A DNA stretch of 64,000 nucleotides from Acidovorax sp. NB1 (GTDB lineage: Bacteria; Pseudomonadota; Gammaproteobacteria; Burkholderiales; Burkholderiaceae_C), in NCBI RefSeq assembly GCF_005405905.1, contig NZ_BJHU01000021.1, positions 1 to 64,000 of the forward strand, written 5' to 3'. The position numbers and the translations under genes are program-made. The notes beneath the pieces were generated by a model. That model was not told where the DNA came from, did no database searches, and worked only from the letters and a program-made list of their open reading frames with translations. Position 1 is the first letter of the stretch, and the number at the start of each line of letters is the position of its first letter. This document shows, one piece after another, positions 53,747 through 61,247 of this stretch.

Positions 53747-53890
53747 GCAGTTCTCCTGAAGACAAGTGGAAGGAAGAAAGGCCCTCCCGCTGGGTGCTTC
53801 AAGAGTGGGTGACACCGCCTGCGGCGGCCGTCCTTTCAACCCTTGAAGCCACGATGTGCCAACGCACACCGCTGTGCGCACAGCGGGCTT

Positions 53891-53964
53891 CAAGAGCAAT
53901 TTCCGACTGGCATCTCCCCGCGCAGGATGGCACAGGGACAACGCAGTGAACGCTTCTACTCTTG
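53891..53964 (-). ncRNA. NMT1-motif RNA (xanthine-I riboswitch), copy 2
   Basis: Minus strand: P1 is CAAGAG (53964-53959) with CTCTTG (53896-53891); the same loop strands AGTAGAAGCGTTCA and CGGAAATTG as copy 1, here closing a longer P2 (ACTG/CAGT outermost). Downstream GGCTTCAAG can pair with the P1 3' strand CTTGAAGCC or with a second CTCTTGAAGC nearer the gene, which suggests switching between two folds. It lies in the leader of the 2OG oxygenase gene at 52751-53746. Confidence 0.85.
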
Positions 53965-53974
53965 TCAATAGCGA

Positions 53975-53990
53975 TGCAAGAAGAATGCCC
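53975..53990 (-). promoter_or_regulatory. Sigma54-like -24/-12 element before riboswitch 2
   Basis: Minus strand GGGCATTCTTCTTGCA: GG and GC are twelve bases apart and the -12 part TTGCA is consensus. The expected RNA start, about 53964, coincides with the first base of the aptamer. Confidence 0.45.
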
Positions 53991-54075
53991 ACGCGCCTTG
54001 CATGTGTGCCAGCGCAAAGTCAGAGCGCTTGTGCACAGCGCGTCCAAAGCCATGCATACATGTCACTGATTGTGA

Positions 54076-54087
54076 TTGGCATGCCAA
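54076..54087. promoter_or_regulatory. Palindrome upstream of the deaminase gene
   Basis: TTGGCATGCCAA is a perfect 12-bp palindrome 93 bp before the start at 54180, in an otherwise geneless 433-bp divergent region (53747-54179). The binding protein is unknown. Confidence 0.4.
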
Positions 54088-54179
54088 ATGCATAGCGCCC
54101 TGCACCACAACGGCGGGCGTGCAGACAGTCCGGCGTTGCACAACGACAGTAATCCACCCACCATCGACGGAGACACACC

Positions 54180-54707
54180 ATGCACGCGCTCATGTCTGCA
54201 CCCCCGGCCAGCTTTGACGACCCCACCCCCATCAACGACACCGACGGCACCTACCTGCGCCAGGCCATCGCGTGGTCGTGCACCGCCCGCGCGCGCGGCA
54301 ACCGCCCGTTTGGTGCGGTGGTCATCAGCGCCGAAGGGCACTTGCTGGCCGAGGCCTACTGCAACACCACCGAGACAGGCGACTGCACCGGCCACGCCGA
54401 GACCAATGCCGTGCGCCAGCTCAGCCCCCGCGTGGGCCGCGATGCCCTGGCCAAGGCCACGCTGTATTCGTCGGCCGAGCCCTGCGTGATGTGTGCGGGC
54501 GCCATCTTCTGGTCGGGCATTGGGCGCGTGGTGTTCGGCATTGATGCCGAACGCCTGCGCGTGTTCCGGGGCGAACGTGCCGAACAGCGCGACGCCGAGC
54601 TGTCGTGCCGCGACGTGTTTGCCGCCTCGCCCCACGCCATCGAATGCATCGGCCCGGCGCTGGTCGAAGAAGCCAGCGCGCCCCATATCGGGTTCTGGAA
54701 AGTCTGA
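54180..54707 (+). CDS. Guanine-deaminase-like zinc deaminase, second copy
   Basis: 175 residues with GGAG before the ATG; a later in-frame ATG is possible. Cytidine-deaminase fold: zinc and catalytic HAE in CTGHAETNAV and PCxxC in SAEPCVMCAGAIFWSGIGRVVFG; the C-terminal HIGFWKV places aromatic residues where GuaD has them. Guanine deamination would give xanthine, the ligand of the riboswitch next door. It is divergent from the second 2OG oxygenase and 55 bp before the RutR-type regulator. Compared with the enzyme at 40683 it has an N-terminal extension. Confidence 0.82.
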   Translation: MHALMSAPPASFDDPTPINDTDGTYLRQAIAWSCTARARGNRPFGAVVISAEGHLLAEAYCNTTETGDCTGHAETNAVRQLSPRVGRDALAKATLYSSAEPCVMCAGAIFWSGIGRVVFGIDAERLRVFRGERAEQRDAELSCRDVFAASPHAIECIGPALVEEASAPHIGFWKV

Positions 54708-54762
54708 CCCACTCCTGCGCGGGCAGAATCTGCGGCGCACACTCTGCCATCGCCCGTCCCCC

Positions 54763-55437
54763 ATGCCTCGCACCAAAGCCATGACCGAATCCGAAGCCGA
54801 AGCCGCCTCCGGCGCGCTGCTCAGCCGCGCCAAACAGGGGCGCGAACGCATCTTGGGCGCCATCCGCGAGGCAGCCATTGCCGAGTTCAGTCGCCATGGT
54901 TTCAAGGGGGCATCCACCAAAGCCATTGCCGAGCGCGCCGGCCTGACCAAGCCCCAGCTGCACTACTACATCAGCAGCAAGGAAGAGCTGTACGAAGAGT
55001 TGCTGTACTCGGTGCTCAACGGCTGGTCGGGCGCCTTCATTTTTGACAGCAACAGCGACGATCCCAAGAAGGTATTGAGCAGCTATGTGCGCAAGAAGCT
55101 CGACTACGCACTGGACAACCCGGGCCTGTCGCGCATCTTCACCACAGAGGTGCTGGGCGGTGGGCGCAACCTGGGCAAGTACTGGCCGGTGGCCGTCAAG
55201 TCCACCCAGCAGAAGGTGGACCTCATCCACCGCTGGATCGCCGAAGGTCGCATGCGCGCCGTCAACCCCACACTGCTGCTCATGCAGATCTGGGGCATGA
55301 CGCAGCACTACGCCGACTACGGCGTGCAGGTACACATCATGCTGGGCCTGGCGCCCGATGAACCCATCGACCGCGAGCCCATCGCGCGCGAACTCACCAG
55401 CTTTGTGCTGCTGGGCTGCGGCCTCGCACCAGACTAA
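54763..55437 (+). CDS. TetR-family regulator of the RutR type
   Basis: 224 residues from the ATG at 54763 (a second ATG is at 54781). N-terminal TetR helix-turn-helix (about 20-70: AAIAEFSRHGFKGASTKAIAERAGLTKPQLHYYISSKEELYEELL) and a C-terminal domain of the YcdC/RutR class with MQIWGMTQHYADYGVQVHIMLG, very like the E. coli RutR segment at the same place. RutR senses uracil (and thymine) and represses the rut pyrimidine operon. A RutR-type operator lies just downstream at 55594, before the ferredoxin gene. Its inducer here may be a pyrimidine or a related heterocycle (inference). Confidence 0.88.
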   Translation: MPRTKAMTESEAEAASGALLSRAKQGRERILGAIREAAIAEFSRHGFKGASTKAIAERAGLTKPQLHYYISSKEELYEELLYSVLNGWSGAFIFDSNSDDPKKVLSSYVRKKLDYALDNPGLSRIFTTEVLGGGRNLGKYWPVAVKSTQQKVDLIHRWIAEGRMRAVNPTLLLMQIWGMTQHYADYGVQVHIMLGLAPDEPIDREPIARELTSFVLLGCGLAPD

Positions 55438-55441
55438 AGCC

Positions 55442-55463
55442 CCATGCCCATTTCTGGGCATGG
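55442..55463 (+). terminator. Hairpin after the RutR-type gene
   Basis: CCATGCCCA-TTTC-TGGGCATGG, a perfect 9-bp stem five bases after the regulator's stop. No U-tract follows, but its place fits separation from the operon behind. Confidence 0.5.
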
Positions 55464-55574
55464 TCTGCGCGCCAGAGGGCCTGCGGGGCGTGATGCTCAC
55501 CAGCAAGCGGCGTAAATCCGTCGCGATAAGGCCGCGTTGATCCACCACAAAGACGTTTGAGCGGTTTTTGTGGC

Positions 55575-55590
55575 TGGCACAGCCTTTGCA
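55575..55590 (+). promoter_or_regulatory. Sigma54-like promoter of the nine-gene operon
   Basis: TGGCACAGCCTTTGCA matches TGGCAC-N5-TTGCA exactly, with GG and GC twelve bases apart. The expected start of RNA (about 55601) falls within the RutR-type operator, giving a short leader before the ATG at 55628. The E. coli rut operon is likewise sigma54/NtrC-activated and RutR-repressed. Confidence 0.6.
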
Positions 55591-55593
55591 ATA

Positions 55594-55626
55594 GTTTGAC
55601 CAATCGATCAAATCACATGGTCAAAC
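55594..55626. promoter_or_regulatory. RutR-type operator
   Basis: TTTGACCAATCGATCAAA (55595-55612) matches the RutR site TTTGACCA-NN-TGGTCAAA with two mismatches, and a further half-site TGGTCAAAC (55618-55626) follows; GTTTGACC and GGTCAAAC at the two ends are perfect inverses. It ends one base before the ferredoxin start codon, so binding would block both RNA start and the ribosome-site region. Confidence 0.7.
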
Positions 55627-55627
55627 A

Positions 55628-55930
55628 ATGCAGACAACCCCTGACACCGCCAGCGCCACCCGCACAGAACACGCATTCGAGCTGATCCTGCAGCGCAGCC
55701 AGATGCGCTTGCCTGTGGGCCCCGGCGAGAGCATGGCCGACGTGCTGCAGCTCGCTGGCGTGCCGCTGGAAACCCTGTGCGAGCAGGGCGTGTGCGGCAC
55801 CTGCGTGACCCGCTGGCTGGACGGCGAACCTGACCACCGCGACAGCTGCCTGAGCGCCGCAGAGCAAGCCACCCACGTCGCCGTGTGCTGCGCACGCAGC
55901 CACAGCACCACGCTCACCCTGGACATCTAG
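55628..55930 (+). CDS. Stand-alone 2Fe-2S ferredoxin, PDR C-terminal type
   Basis: 100 residues. Electron carrier with a plant-type 2Fe-2S cluster: CEQGVCGTCVTRWLDGEPDHRDSCL and a fourth cysteine in VAVCCARS. This is the C-terminal domain of phthalate dioxygenase reductase-type proteins (VanB, PobB class) without the flavin and NADH domains. The next gene encodes a flavodoxin-fold reductase that might reduce it. No Rieske oxygenase, its usual partner, is in the operon. No Shine-Dalgarno sequence is visible because the operator fills the space before the ATG. First gene of the operon. Confidence 0.87.
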   Translation: MQTTPDTASATRTEHAFELILQRSQMRLPVGPGESMADVLQLAGVPLETLCEQGVCGTCVTRWLDGEPDHRDSCLSAAEQATHVAVCCARSHSTTLTLDI

Positions 55931-55961
55931 GTCCATCCCACGCACCCGAAGGACACCCGCC

Positions 55962-56549
55962 ATGCGCATCCTCGTGATCTATTGCCACCCCGTAGAGACC
56001 AGCTACAACGCCGCACTGCACACCGAGGTGGTGCAGCAGCTGCGCGGCGCGGGCCACGAGGTGGACGACTGCGACCTGTACGCCGAGGGCTTCAACCCCG
56101 TGATGACCCGCGAGGAGCGCCTGGGCTACCACGAGGTACCCAGCAACCAGTTGCCCGTGCAGGGCTATGTGGACCGGTTGCTCTGGGCCGAGGCGGTGGT
56201 GTTCTGCTTTCCCACCTGGTGTTTTGGCATGCCGGCGATGCTCAAGGGATTTTTCGACCGCGTGCTCATGCCCGGCGTGGCCTTTGACATCAGCGACCCG
56301 CACAACGTCAAACCCTCGCTCACGCACATCCAGCGCATCTCGGCCGTGGTCACCTACGGCCGCCCACGCTGGACGGCGCTGTTCATGGGCGACCCGCCAC
56401 GCAAGTCGATCACCCGCTACATGCGCCTGCTCACGGGCGGCAAGGCGCGGGTGGACTACCACGCCTACTACCACATGAACGTGGCCACACCACCCCGGCT
56501 CGCGGCATTCAAGGCCCGCGTGGGCCAGGCCATGGCGCGCTTTGCATAA
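55962..56549 (+). CDS. NAD(P)H oxidoreductase, flavodoxin-like fold (KefF/MdaB type)
   Basis: 195 residues. FMN or FAD enzyme of the Flavodoxin_2 family: MRILVIYCHPVETSYNAALHTEVVQQLRGAGHEVDDCDLYAEGFNP, then VFCFPTWCFGMPAMLKGFFDRVLMPGVAF, which forms the flavin pocket, and VVTYGRPRW. It transfers electrons from NAD(P)H to quinone-like or other acceptors. It lies 31 bp after the ferredoxin gene, so it may serve as its reductase, or reduce an intermediate as such. Both are inference. Confidence 0.87.
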   Translation: MRILVIYCHPVETSYNAALHTEVVQQLRGAGHEVDDCDLYAEGFNPVMTREERLGYHEVPSNQLPVQGYVDRLLWAEAVVFCFPTWCFGMPAMLKGFFDRVLMPGVAFDISDPHNVKPSLTHIQRISAVVTYGRPRWTALFMGDPPRKSITRYMRLLTGGKARVDYHAYYHMNVATPPRLAAFKARVGQAMARFA

Positions 56550-56572
56550 GAAAGCGTTCTAAGGACCACGGC

Positions 56573-57892
56573 ATGCACGCATCCAACACCCCCGACCACA
56601 TCCTGCGCGCCCGGTTGCCGCGCTGGCTGCTGCCCGCTACATGGCCGCAGCAGGGCCACCAGCCCGCACTGGCCGACCTGCACCTGGCACAGGGCCGCAT
56701 CGTGCAGGTGCTGCCCCATGGCACCCAGCCAGCTCCCCACGGCACGGTGTGGGACGTGGCAGGCGCGCTGGTGCTGCCCGGCCTGGTGGATGCACACACC
56801 CACCTGGACAAGGCCTTCACCCTGCCCCGCATGGGCGTTGTCAAGCCCGGCCTGCTGGGCGCCATCGAGGCCATGATGGTGGACCGCCAGGGCTGGACCG
56901 AAGCCGACATCCACGCTCGCGCCAGCCGTGCTCTGCAATGGGCCTACGACGCCGGCACCGTGCACCTGCGCACCCACTGCGATTGGTGGGAGCCCGACGC
57001 GCAGCCACTGGCGTGGGGCGTACAGCGAGCACTGGCCCACGACTGGGCCGACCGCATCACGCTGGAGCGCGTGAGTCTGATCCCCCTGCACCTGTACGCA
57101 GACCGCAGCGCCGCCATGCGGCTGGCGGCCACCGTGGCTGCGAGCGGCCCCGGCGCATTGCTGGGCGGCTTTGTGCACTCCACCAACTGGGACCCACAAG
57201 CGCTGCGCCACCTGTTGGAAGCCGCACAACACCACGGGCTGAACGTGGACCTGCATGTGGACGAAGAACTGCACCCCGGCGCCCAGGGCTTGGCGACCAC
57301 GGCCGCACTGCTCAAGGAGCTGGGTTTCGAAGGCCATGTGGTCTGCGGCCACGCCTGCGCCCTGGCCGCACAGGACGAGGCCACGGCCCTCGCCACGCTC
57401 GACGCGGTGGCGCAAAGCCCCATCACCCTGGTCACGCTGCCCATCACCAACTTGCTGCTGCAAGACGCCACCACCGGCCGCACACCGCGCCAGCGTGGCC
57501 TGACGCTGGTGAAGGAGGCGCGCGCACGCGGCATCCCGGTGCTGGTCGCCAGCGACAACGTGCAGGACCCGTTCTGCCCCGTGGGCAGCTTCGACCCGCT
57601 GGAGGCCCTGGCCACAGGCGTGCTAGCGGCGCAGCTGGAGGCACCTTTCGACCAGTGGAGCGAGTCGCTGTGCCGCGCCGACTGGCTGCACACCGGCCGC
57701 ACTGGCACCACGGCGCTGCCCCTGCAGCCCGGTGCGGTGGCCGACCTGCTGGTCTTCACCCAGGCCGACCACTGGGGCTTTCCATCGCGCGCACAAAGCC
57801 GTGTGGTGCTGCGCCAGGGCCGCGTCGCCAGCGGCCATGCGCCCGCTGCCTGGCATGTGCCCACCACCCAATCCGCAAGGAGCCTCGCATGA
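56573..57892 (+). CDS. Amidohydrolase, cytosine-deaminase-like
   Basis: 439 residues. TIM-barrel metal hydrolase of the CodA/AtzC branch: metal ligands HTHLDKAFTLPRMG, then HLRTHCDWWEPDA, LHVDEELHPG, VCGHACAL and the late ASDNVQDPFCPVGSFDPLEAL, which matches the DxxxDPWYPLG signature of CodA-type cytosine deaminase. It would remove an amino group from, or open, a pyrimidine-like or other heterocyclic ring. Its stop overlaps the RidA start (ATGA). Possible substrates include cytosine analogues, isocytosine and creatinine-like rings; none can be picked from the sequence. Confidence 0.88.
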   Translation: MHASNTPDHILRARLPRWLLPATWPQQGHQPALADLHLAQGRIVQVLPHGTQPAPHGTVWDVAGALVLPGLVDAHTHLDKAFTLPRMGVVKPGLLGAIEAMMVDRQGWTEADIHARASRALQWAYDAGTVHLRTHCDWWEPDAQPLAWGVQRALAHDWADRITLERVSLIPLHLYADRSAAMRLAATVAASGPGALLGGFVHSTNWDPQALRHLLEAAQHHGLNVDLHVDEELHPGAQGLATTAALLKELGFEGHVVCGHACALAAQDEATALATLDAVAQSPITLVTLPITNLLLQDATTGRTPRQRGLTLVKEARARGIPVLVASDNVQDPFCPVGSFDPLEALATGVLAAQLEAPFDQWSESLCRADWLHTGRTGTTALPLQPGAVADLLVFTQADHWGFPSRAQSRVVLRQGRVASGHAPAAWHVPTTQSARSLA

Positions 57893-58353
57893 GCCCCACA
57901 TCTGCACCGGGTATCGCCCAGCCCCTGGCCCGCTACGCCGCATGGCGCCGCGCAGGCGACTTCATCTACCTGAGCGGGATCATCGCCGTGGACCCCGCCG
58001 CCAGCCGCATAGTTCGCGGCTATGCCGACATCCCTGATGAAGCGGCCACGCTGATTGGCCGCACGGGCGAGTTCAGCAGCGACATCAAGGAGGGTCCCAT
58101 CCTCGCACAGAGCTGGTACGTGCTCGACCGCATCCGCCAGACCATCGAGGCCGCGGGCGGCCAGATGTCCGACGTGTTCAAGCTGGTGCAGTACTTCAAG
58201 AACCTGGACCACTTCCCGCAGTACAGCCGCGTGCGCAAGCTGTTCTTCCCCGGCGAGCCCCCCGCATCCACAGTGGTGGAAGTGAGCGGCATGTTGCCCA
58301 CGCCCGACATCCTCATCGAGGTCGAAGCGACCGCCTACCTGCCCCAGCGCTGA
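57889..58353 (+). CDS. RidA-family protein (RutC-like role)
   Basis: 154 residues, overlapping the amidohydrolase gene by 4 bp. Rid fold: RYAAWRRAGDFIYLSGIIAVDPA, ILAQSWYVLDRIRQTIEAAGGQMSDVFKLVQYFKNLDHFPQYSRVRKLFFPGEPPASTVVEVSGMLPTPDILIEVEATAYLP. It is longer than RidA proper, with an insert (about 45-70) before the conserved core. In the E. coli rut pathway RutC, also a Rid protein, handles aminoacrylate; a similar clean-up or deamination step is plausible here. The neighbour downstream is a creatininase-family gene (31 bp). Confidence 0.88.
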   Translation: MSPTSAPGIAQPLARYAAWRRAGDFIYLSGIIAVDPAASRIVRGYADIPDEAATLIGRTGEFSSDIKEGPILAQSWYVLDRIRQTIEAAGGQMSDVFKLVQYFKNLDHFPQYSRVRKLFFPGEPPASTVVEVSGMLPTPDILIEVEATAYLPQR

Positions 58354-58384
58354 GCCACCCCCAACACCCTCACGAAAGTCTTTC

Positions 58385-59248
58385 ATGCTGCACGGCTACA
58401 CCCCACCCCACCGCTACCTGCCCTACCTGAGCTGGACCGAGATCGCCGACCTGCCCGACAAGGAGAACACCGTCATCGTGCTGCCCACGGGCGCCACCGA
58501 GCAGCACGGCCCGCACCTGCCCTGTGCGGTGGACACCGTCATCAGCGCAGGCGTGGTGGGCCATGCGCTGGCGCGCCTGCCCGCTGAAGTGCCTGCGTTT
58601 GCGATGGCGCCCATCACCTACGGCAAGTCCGAAGAGCACCTGCACTTCCCAGGCACCGTCACGCTGAGCGGCGAGACCCTGCTGGCCACCATGAACGAGG
58701 TGGGCGAGTCGGTGTACCGCGCGGGCTTTCGCAAGCTGCTGTTTGTCAACGGCCACGGCGGCCAGCCGCAGGTGATGGAGATGTGCGCCCGCGAGCTGCG
58801 CCTGCGCCATGGCGACTTCATCGTGGTGCCCAGCTTCACCTGGCGGGTGCCGCATGTGGCGGGCAAGTTCCTCTCCGACAAGGAAAAACGCCTGGCCATG
58901 CATGCGGGCCACGGCGAAACCGCACTGATGCTGGCACTGGCCCCCGACACCGTGCACATGGAGCGCGCGGTGGTCAACTACCCGCCCGTTTTTGACTCGC
59001 CCCTGCTCTCGCCCGACGGCCGCCCTGCCTGCGCCTGGAGTGCGCGCGACTTCGGCCCCAGCGGAATCATTGGCGACCCGCTGCCCGCCACGGCCGAACA
59101 GGGCCACGCCATCCTCGACTCACTGGCCGTGAGTTGGGCCGCCGCCATTACCGAGCTGCATCGACTGCAGTGGGCACCGCGCACTGAGCCCACCTGGGGC
59201 CGCGCCCATCACACCGGGCACATCGAGCACCCGTCCGCACTGGCCTGA
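58385..59248 (+). CDS. Creatininase-family amidohydrolase
   Basis: 287 residues. Family motifs are intact: LPTGATEQHGPHLPCAVDT (metal ligands E and H), GKSEEHLHFPGTVTLS, FVNGHGGQ, and HAGHGETALML with a further metal histidine/glutamate. Members open cyclic amides or cleave formamides (creatinine, a folate/F420 precursor, scyllo-inosose products). Together with the deaminase-like and Rid genes it suggests ring opening of an N-heterocycle. True creatininase is not excluded, but creatinase and sarcosine oxidase genes are not here. Confidence 0.9.
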   Translation: MLHGYTPPHRYLPYLSWTEIADLPDKENTVIVLPTGATEQHGPHLPCAVDTVISAGVVGHALARLPAEVPAFAMAPITYGKSEEHLHFPGTVTLSGETLLATMNEVGESVYRAGFRKLLFVNGHGGQPQVMEMCARELRLRHGDFIVVPSFTWRVPHVAGKFLSDKEKRLAMHAGHGETALMLALAPDTVHMERAVVNYPPVFDSPLLSPDGRPACAWSARDFGPSGIIGDPLPATAEQGHAILDSLAVSWAAAITELHRLQWAPRTEPTWGRAHHTGHIEHPSALA

Positions 59249-59333
59249 AACCTGCGAACGCAATCACCAATCCTTTTCGCTTTTCGCTTCGTTGTCCCTT
59301 CGTTCCACCTCCATCCCCTACCGGAGTACCACC

Positions 59334-60332
59334 ATGATGAAAACCGCCTCCCGCCTTTCCAAACTTGGTGCAGCCGCGCTGCTCGCTGTTGGTGCCGTCG
59401 GCACCATGCAGGCCCACGCGCAGGAAAAGTTCACCTACCTGACCAACTGGTACGCGCAGGCCGAGCATGGCGGCTTCTACCAGGCGGTGGCCACGGGCCT
59501 GTACAAAAAGTACGGGCTGGATGTGACCATCAAGATGGGCGGCCCACAGGTCAACATCGTGCAGATGATGGCCGCTGGTCAGGCCGAATGCGTGATGGGA
59601 TCGAGCGACCTGCAGATGATCCAGATGCGTGAAGGCGGCGTGCCGGTGGTCAACGTGGCAGCGGTGTTCCAGAAGGACCCGCAGGTGCTCATCGCACACG
59701 AGGACGTGAAGAAGTTCGAAGACCTCAAGGGCAAGACCATCCTGATTGCCTCGTCGGCCCAGCGCGGCTACTGGCCCTGGCTCAAGGCCAAGTACGGCTT
59801 CACCGATTCGCAGACCCGCCCCTACACCTTCAACATCCAGCCCTTCGTTGCCGACAAGAACACCGCCCAGCAGGGCTACCTGACCTCCGAGCCGTTTGCG
59901 ATTGCCAAGGCAGGCGTCAAGGCGAATACGCTGATGTTCAGCGACCAGGGCTACCCCGCCTACGCCACCACCGTCTCGTGCATGGAAAAGACGGTGAAGG
60001 ACCGCAGCGCCGCCGTGGCCTCGTTCGTGAAGGCGTCGATGGAAGGCTGGAAGAGCTACCTGGCCGACCCAGCCCCCGCCAATGCGCTCATCAAGAAGGA
60101 CAACCCCAACATGACCGACGAGCAGCTCGCCTACAGCGTGGCCAAGCTCAAGGAAATGGGCATGGCCACCGGGGGCGATGCCACCACCATGGGCATCGGC
60201 ATCATGACCGACGCGCGCGCCAAGGCCAGCTACGACTTCCTGGTGGACGCCAAGCTCATCGACCCCGCCAAGGTCAAGCTGACCGAGACCTACACCACCG
60301 CCTTCGTCAAAGACCTCAAGGTTCTGCCCTGA
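59334..60332 (+). CDS. ABC transporter substrate-binding protein (system 3, NMT1-type)
   Basis: 332 residues from the ATG at 59334 with CGGAG upstream. Signal peptide (LLAVGAVGTMQAHA before QEKFT). Periplasmic NMT1/SsuA-like fold: FTYLTNWYAQAEHGGFYQAVATGLYKKYGLDVTIKMGGPQVNIVQMMAAGQAECVMGSSDLQMIQ, DLKGKTILIASSAQRGYWPWLKAKYGF. It is less like the proteins at 37825 and 50194 than they are to each other. The genes for its ATPase and permease follow, and the operon context suggests it brings in the heterocycle broken down by the enzymes encoded before it. Confidence 0.92.
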   Translation: MMKTASRLSKLGAAALLAVGAVGTMQAHAQEKFTYLTNWYAQAEHGGFYQAVATGLYKKYGLDVTIKMGGPQVNIVQMMAAGQAECVMGSSDLQMIQMREGGVPVVNVAAVFQKDPQVLIAHEDVKKFEDLKGKTILIASSAQRGYWPWLKAKYGFTDSQTRPYTFNIQPFVADKNTAQQGYLTSEPFAIAKAGVKANTLMFSDQGYPAYATTVSCMEKTVKDRSAAVASFVKASMEGWKSYLADPAPANALIKKDNPNMTDEQLAYSVAKLKEMGMATGGDATTMGIGIMTDARAKASYDFLVDAKLIDPAKVKLTETYTTAFVKDLKVLP

Positions 60333-60404
60333 GCCCTGACAGCCCTGAAACAGCGGCCAGTGCGCAGCCCTCCCACGCCCGGCCGCATCCATCGAAAGGC
60401 GACC

Positions 60405-61247
60405 ATGACATCCCCCGCTGAATCTCCACCGCTGGCACACGCCCAGGCACCGCTGCCCCATCCCACGCCCGCCGTGGAGGTGCTCTCCGCCGAAAAAACC
60501 TACCCCAACGGCACCCAGGCCCTGTTGCCGGTGGACCTGACCATTGAGGAAGGCGAATTCGTCACCCTGCTCGGCCCATCGGGCTGCGGCAAGAGCACGC
60601 TGCTGAAAATGGTGGCGGGCCTGCTGGAGCCTACCGACGGCCGCCTGCACCTGTGGCGCAAGCCCGTGGCGCAGCTGGAAGAAAGCGGCAAGAAGATGGC
60701 GTTTGTCTTTCAGTCGCCCACGCTCATGCCCTGGGCCAGTGTGCAGACCAACGTGCGCCTGCCGCTGGACCTGGCGGGCGTGCCGCGTGCCGAGGCCGAT
60801 GCGCGCGTGACCGAAGCGCTGGCGCTGGTGGGCTTGTCCAAGTTTGCCAACGCCCTGCCCCGCGCGCTGTCGGGCGGCATGCAGATGCGCGTATCGATTG
60901 CGCGTGGCCTGGTCACCCAGCCCGACCTGCTGTTGATGGACGAGCCCTTTGGCGCGCTGGATGAAATCACGCGCCACAAGCTCGACGCTGACCTGCTCGA
61001 CTTGTGGCGCAAGAAGAAGCTCACCGTGATCTTTGTGACGCACTCGATCCACGAGGCGGTGTTCCTCTCCAGCCGCGTGGTCATGATGGCCGCGCGCCCC
61101 GGTCGCGTGGTCGAAGAGTTCCGCATCGACGCGCCCTACCCGCGCACGGCGGACTTCATGGTGTCGCCCGAATTCAGCCGCTACGCCAAGCTGCTGCAGG
61201 ACAGCCTGCTGCGCGCCAGCGTGGACACCGAGGAGACCGTGGCATGA
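60405..61247 (+). CDS. ABC transporter ATP-binding protein (system 3)
   Basis: 280 residues from the ATG at 60405. Walker A GPSGCGKST, Q-loop VFQSPTLMPW, signature LSGGMQMRV, Walker B LLLMDEPFGALD and the H-loop VTHSIHEAVF are all present. A proline-rich N-terminal extension of about 25 residues precedes the domain. TauB/SsuB/ThiZ-like subfamily. It overlaps the permease gene by 4 bp (ATGA). Confidence 0.94.
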   Translation: MTSPAESPPLAHAQAPLPHPTPAVEVLSAEKTYPNGTQALLPVDLTIEEGEFVTLLGPSGCGKSTLLKMVAGLLEPTDGRLHLWRKPVAQLEESGKKMAFVFQSPTLMPWASVQTNVRLPLDLAGVPRAEADARVTEALALVGLSKFANALPRALSGGMQMRVSIARGLVTQPDLLLMDEPFGALDEITRHKLDADLLDLWRKKKLTVIFVTHSIHEAVFLSSRVVMMAARPGRVVEEFRIDAPYPRTADFMVSPEFSRYAKLLQDSLLRASVDTEETVA

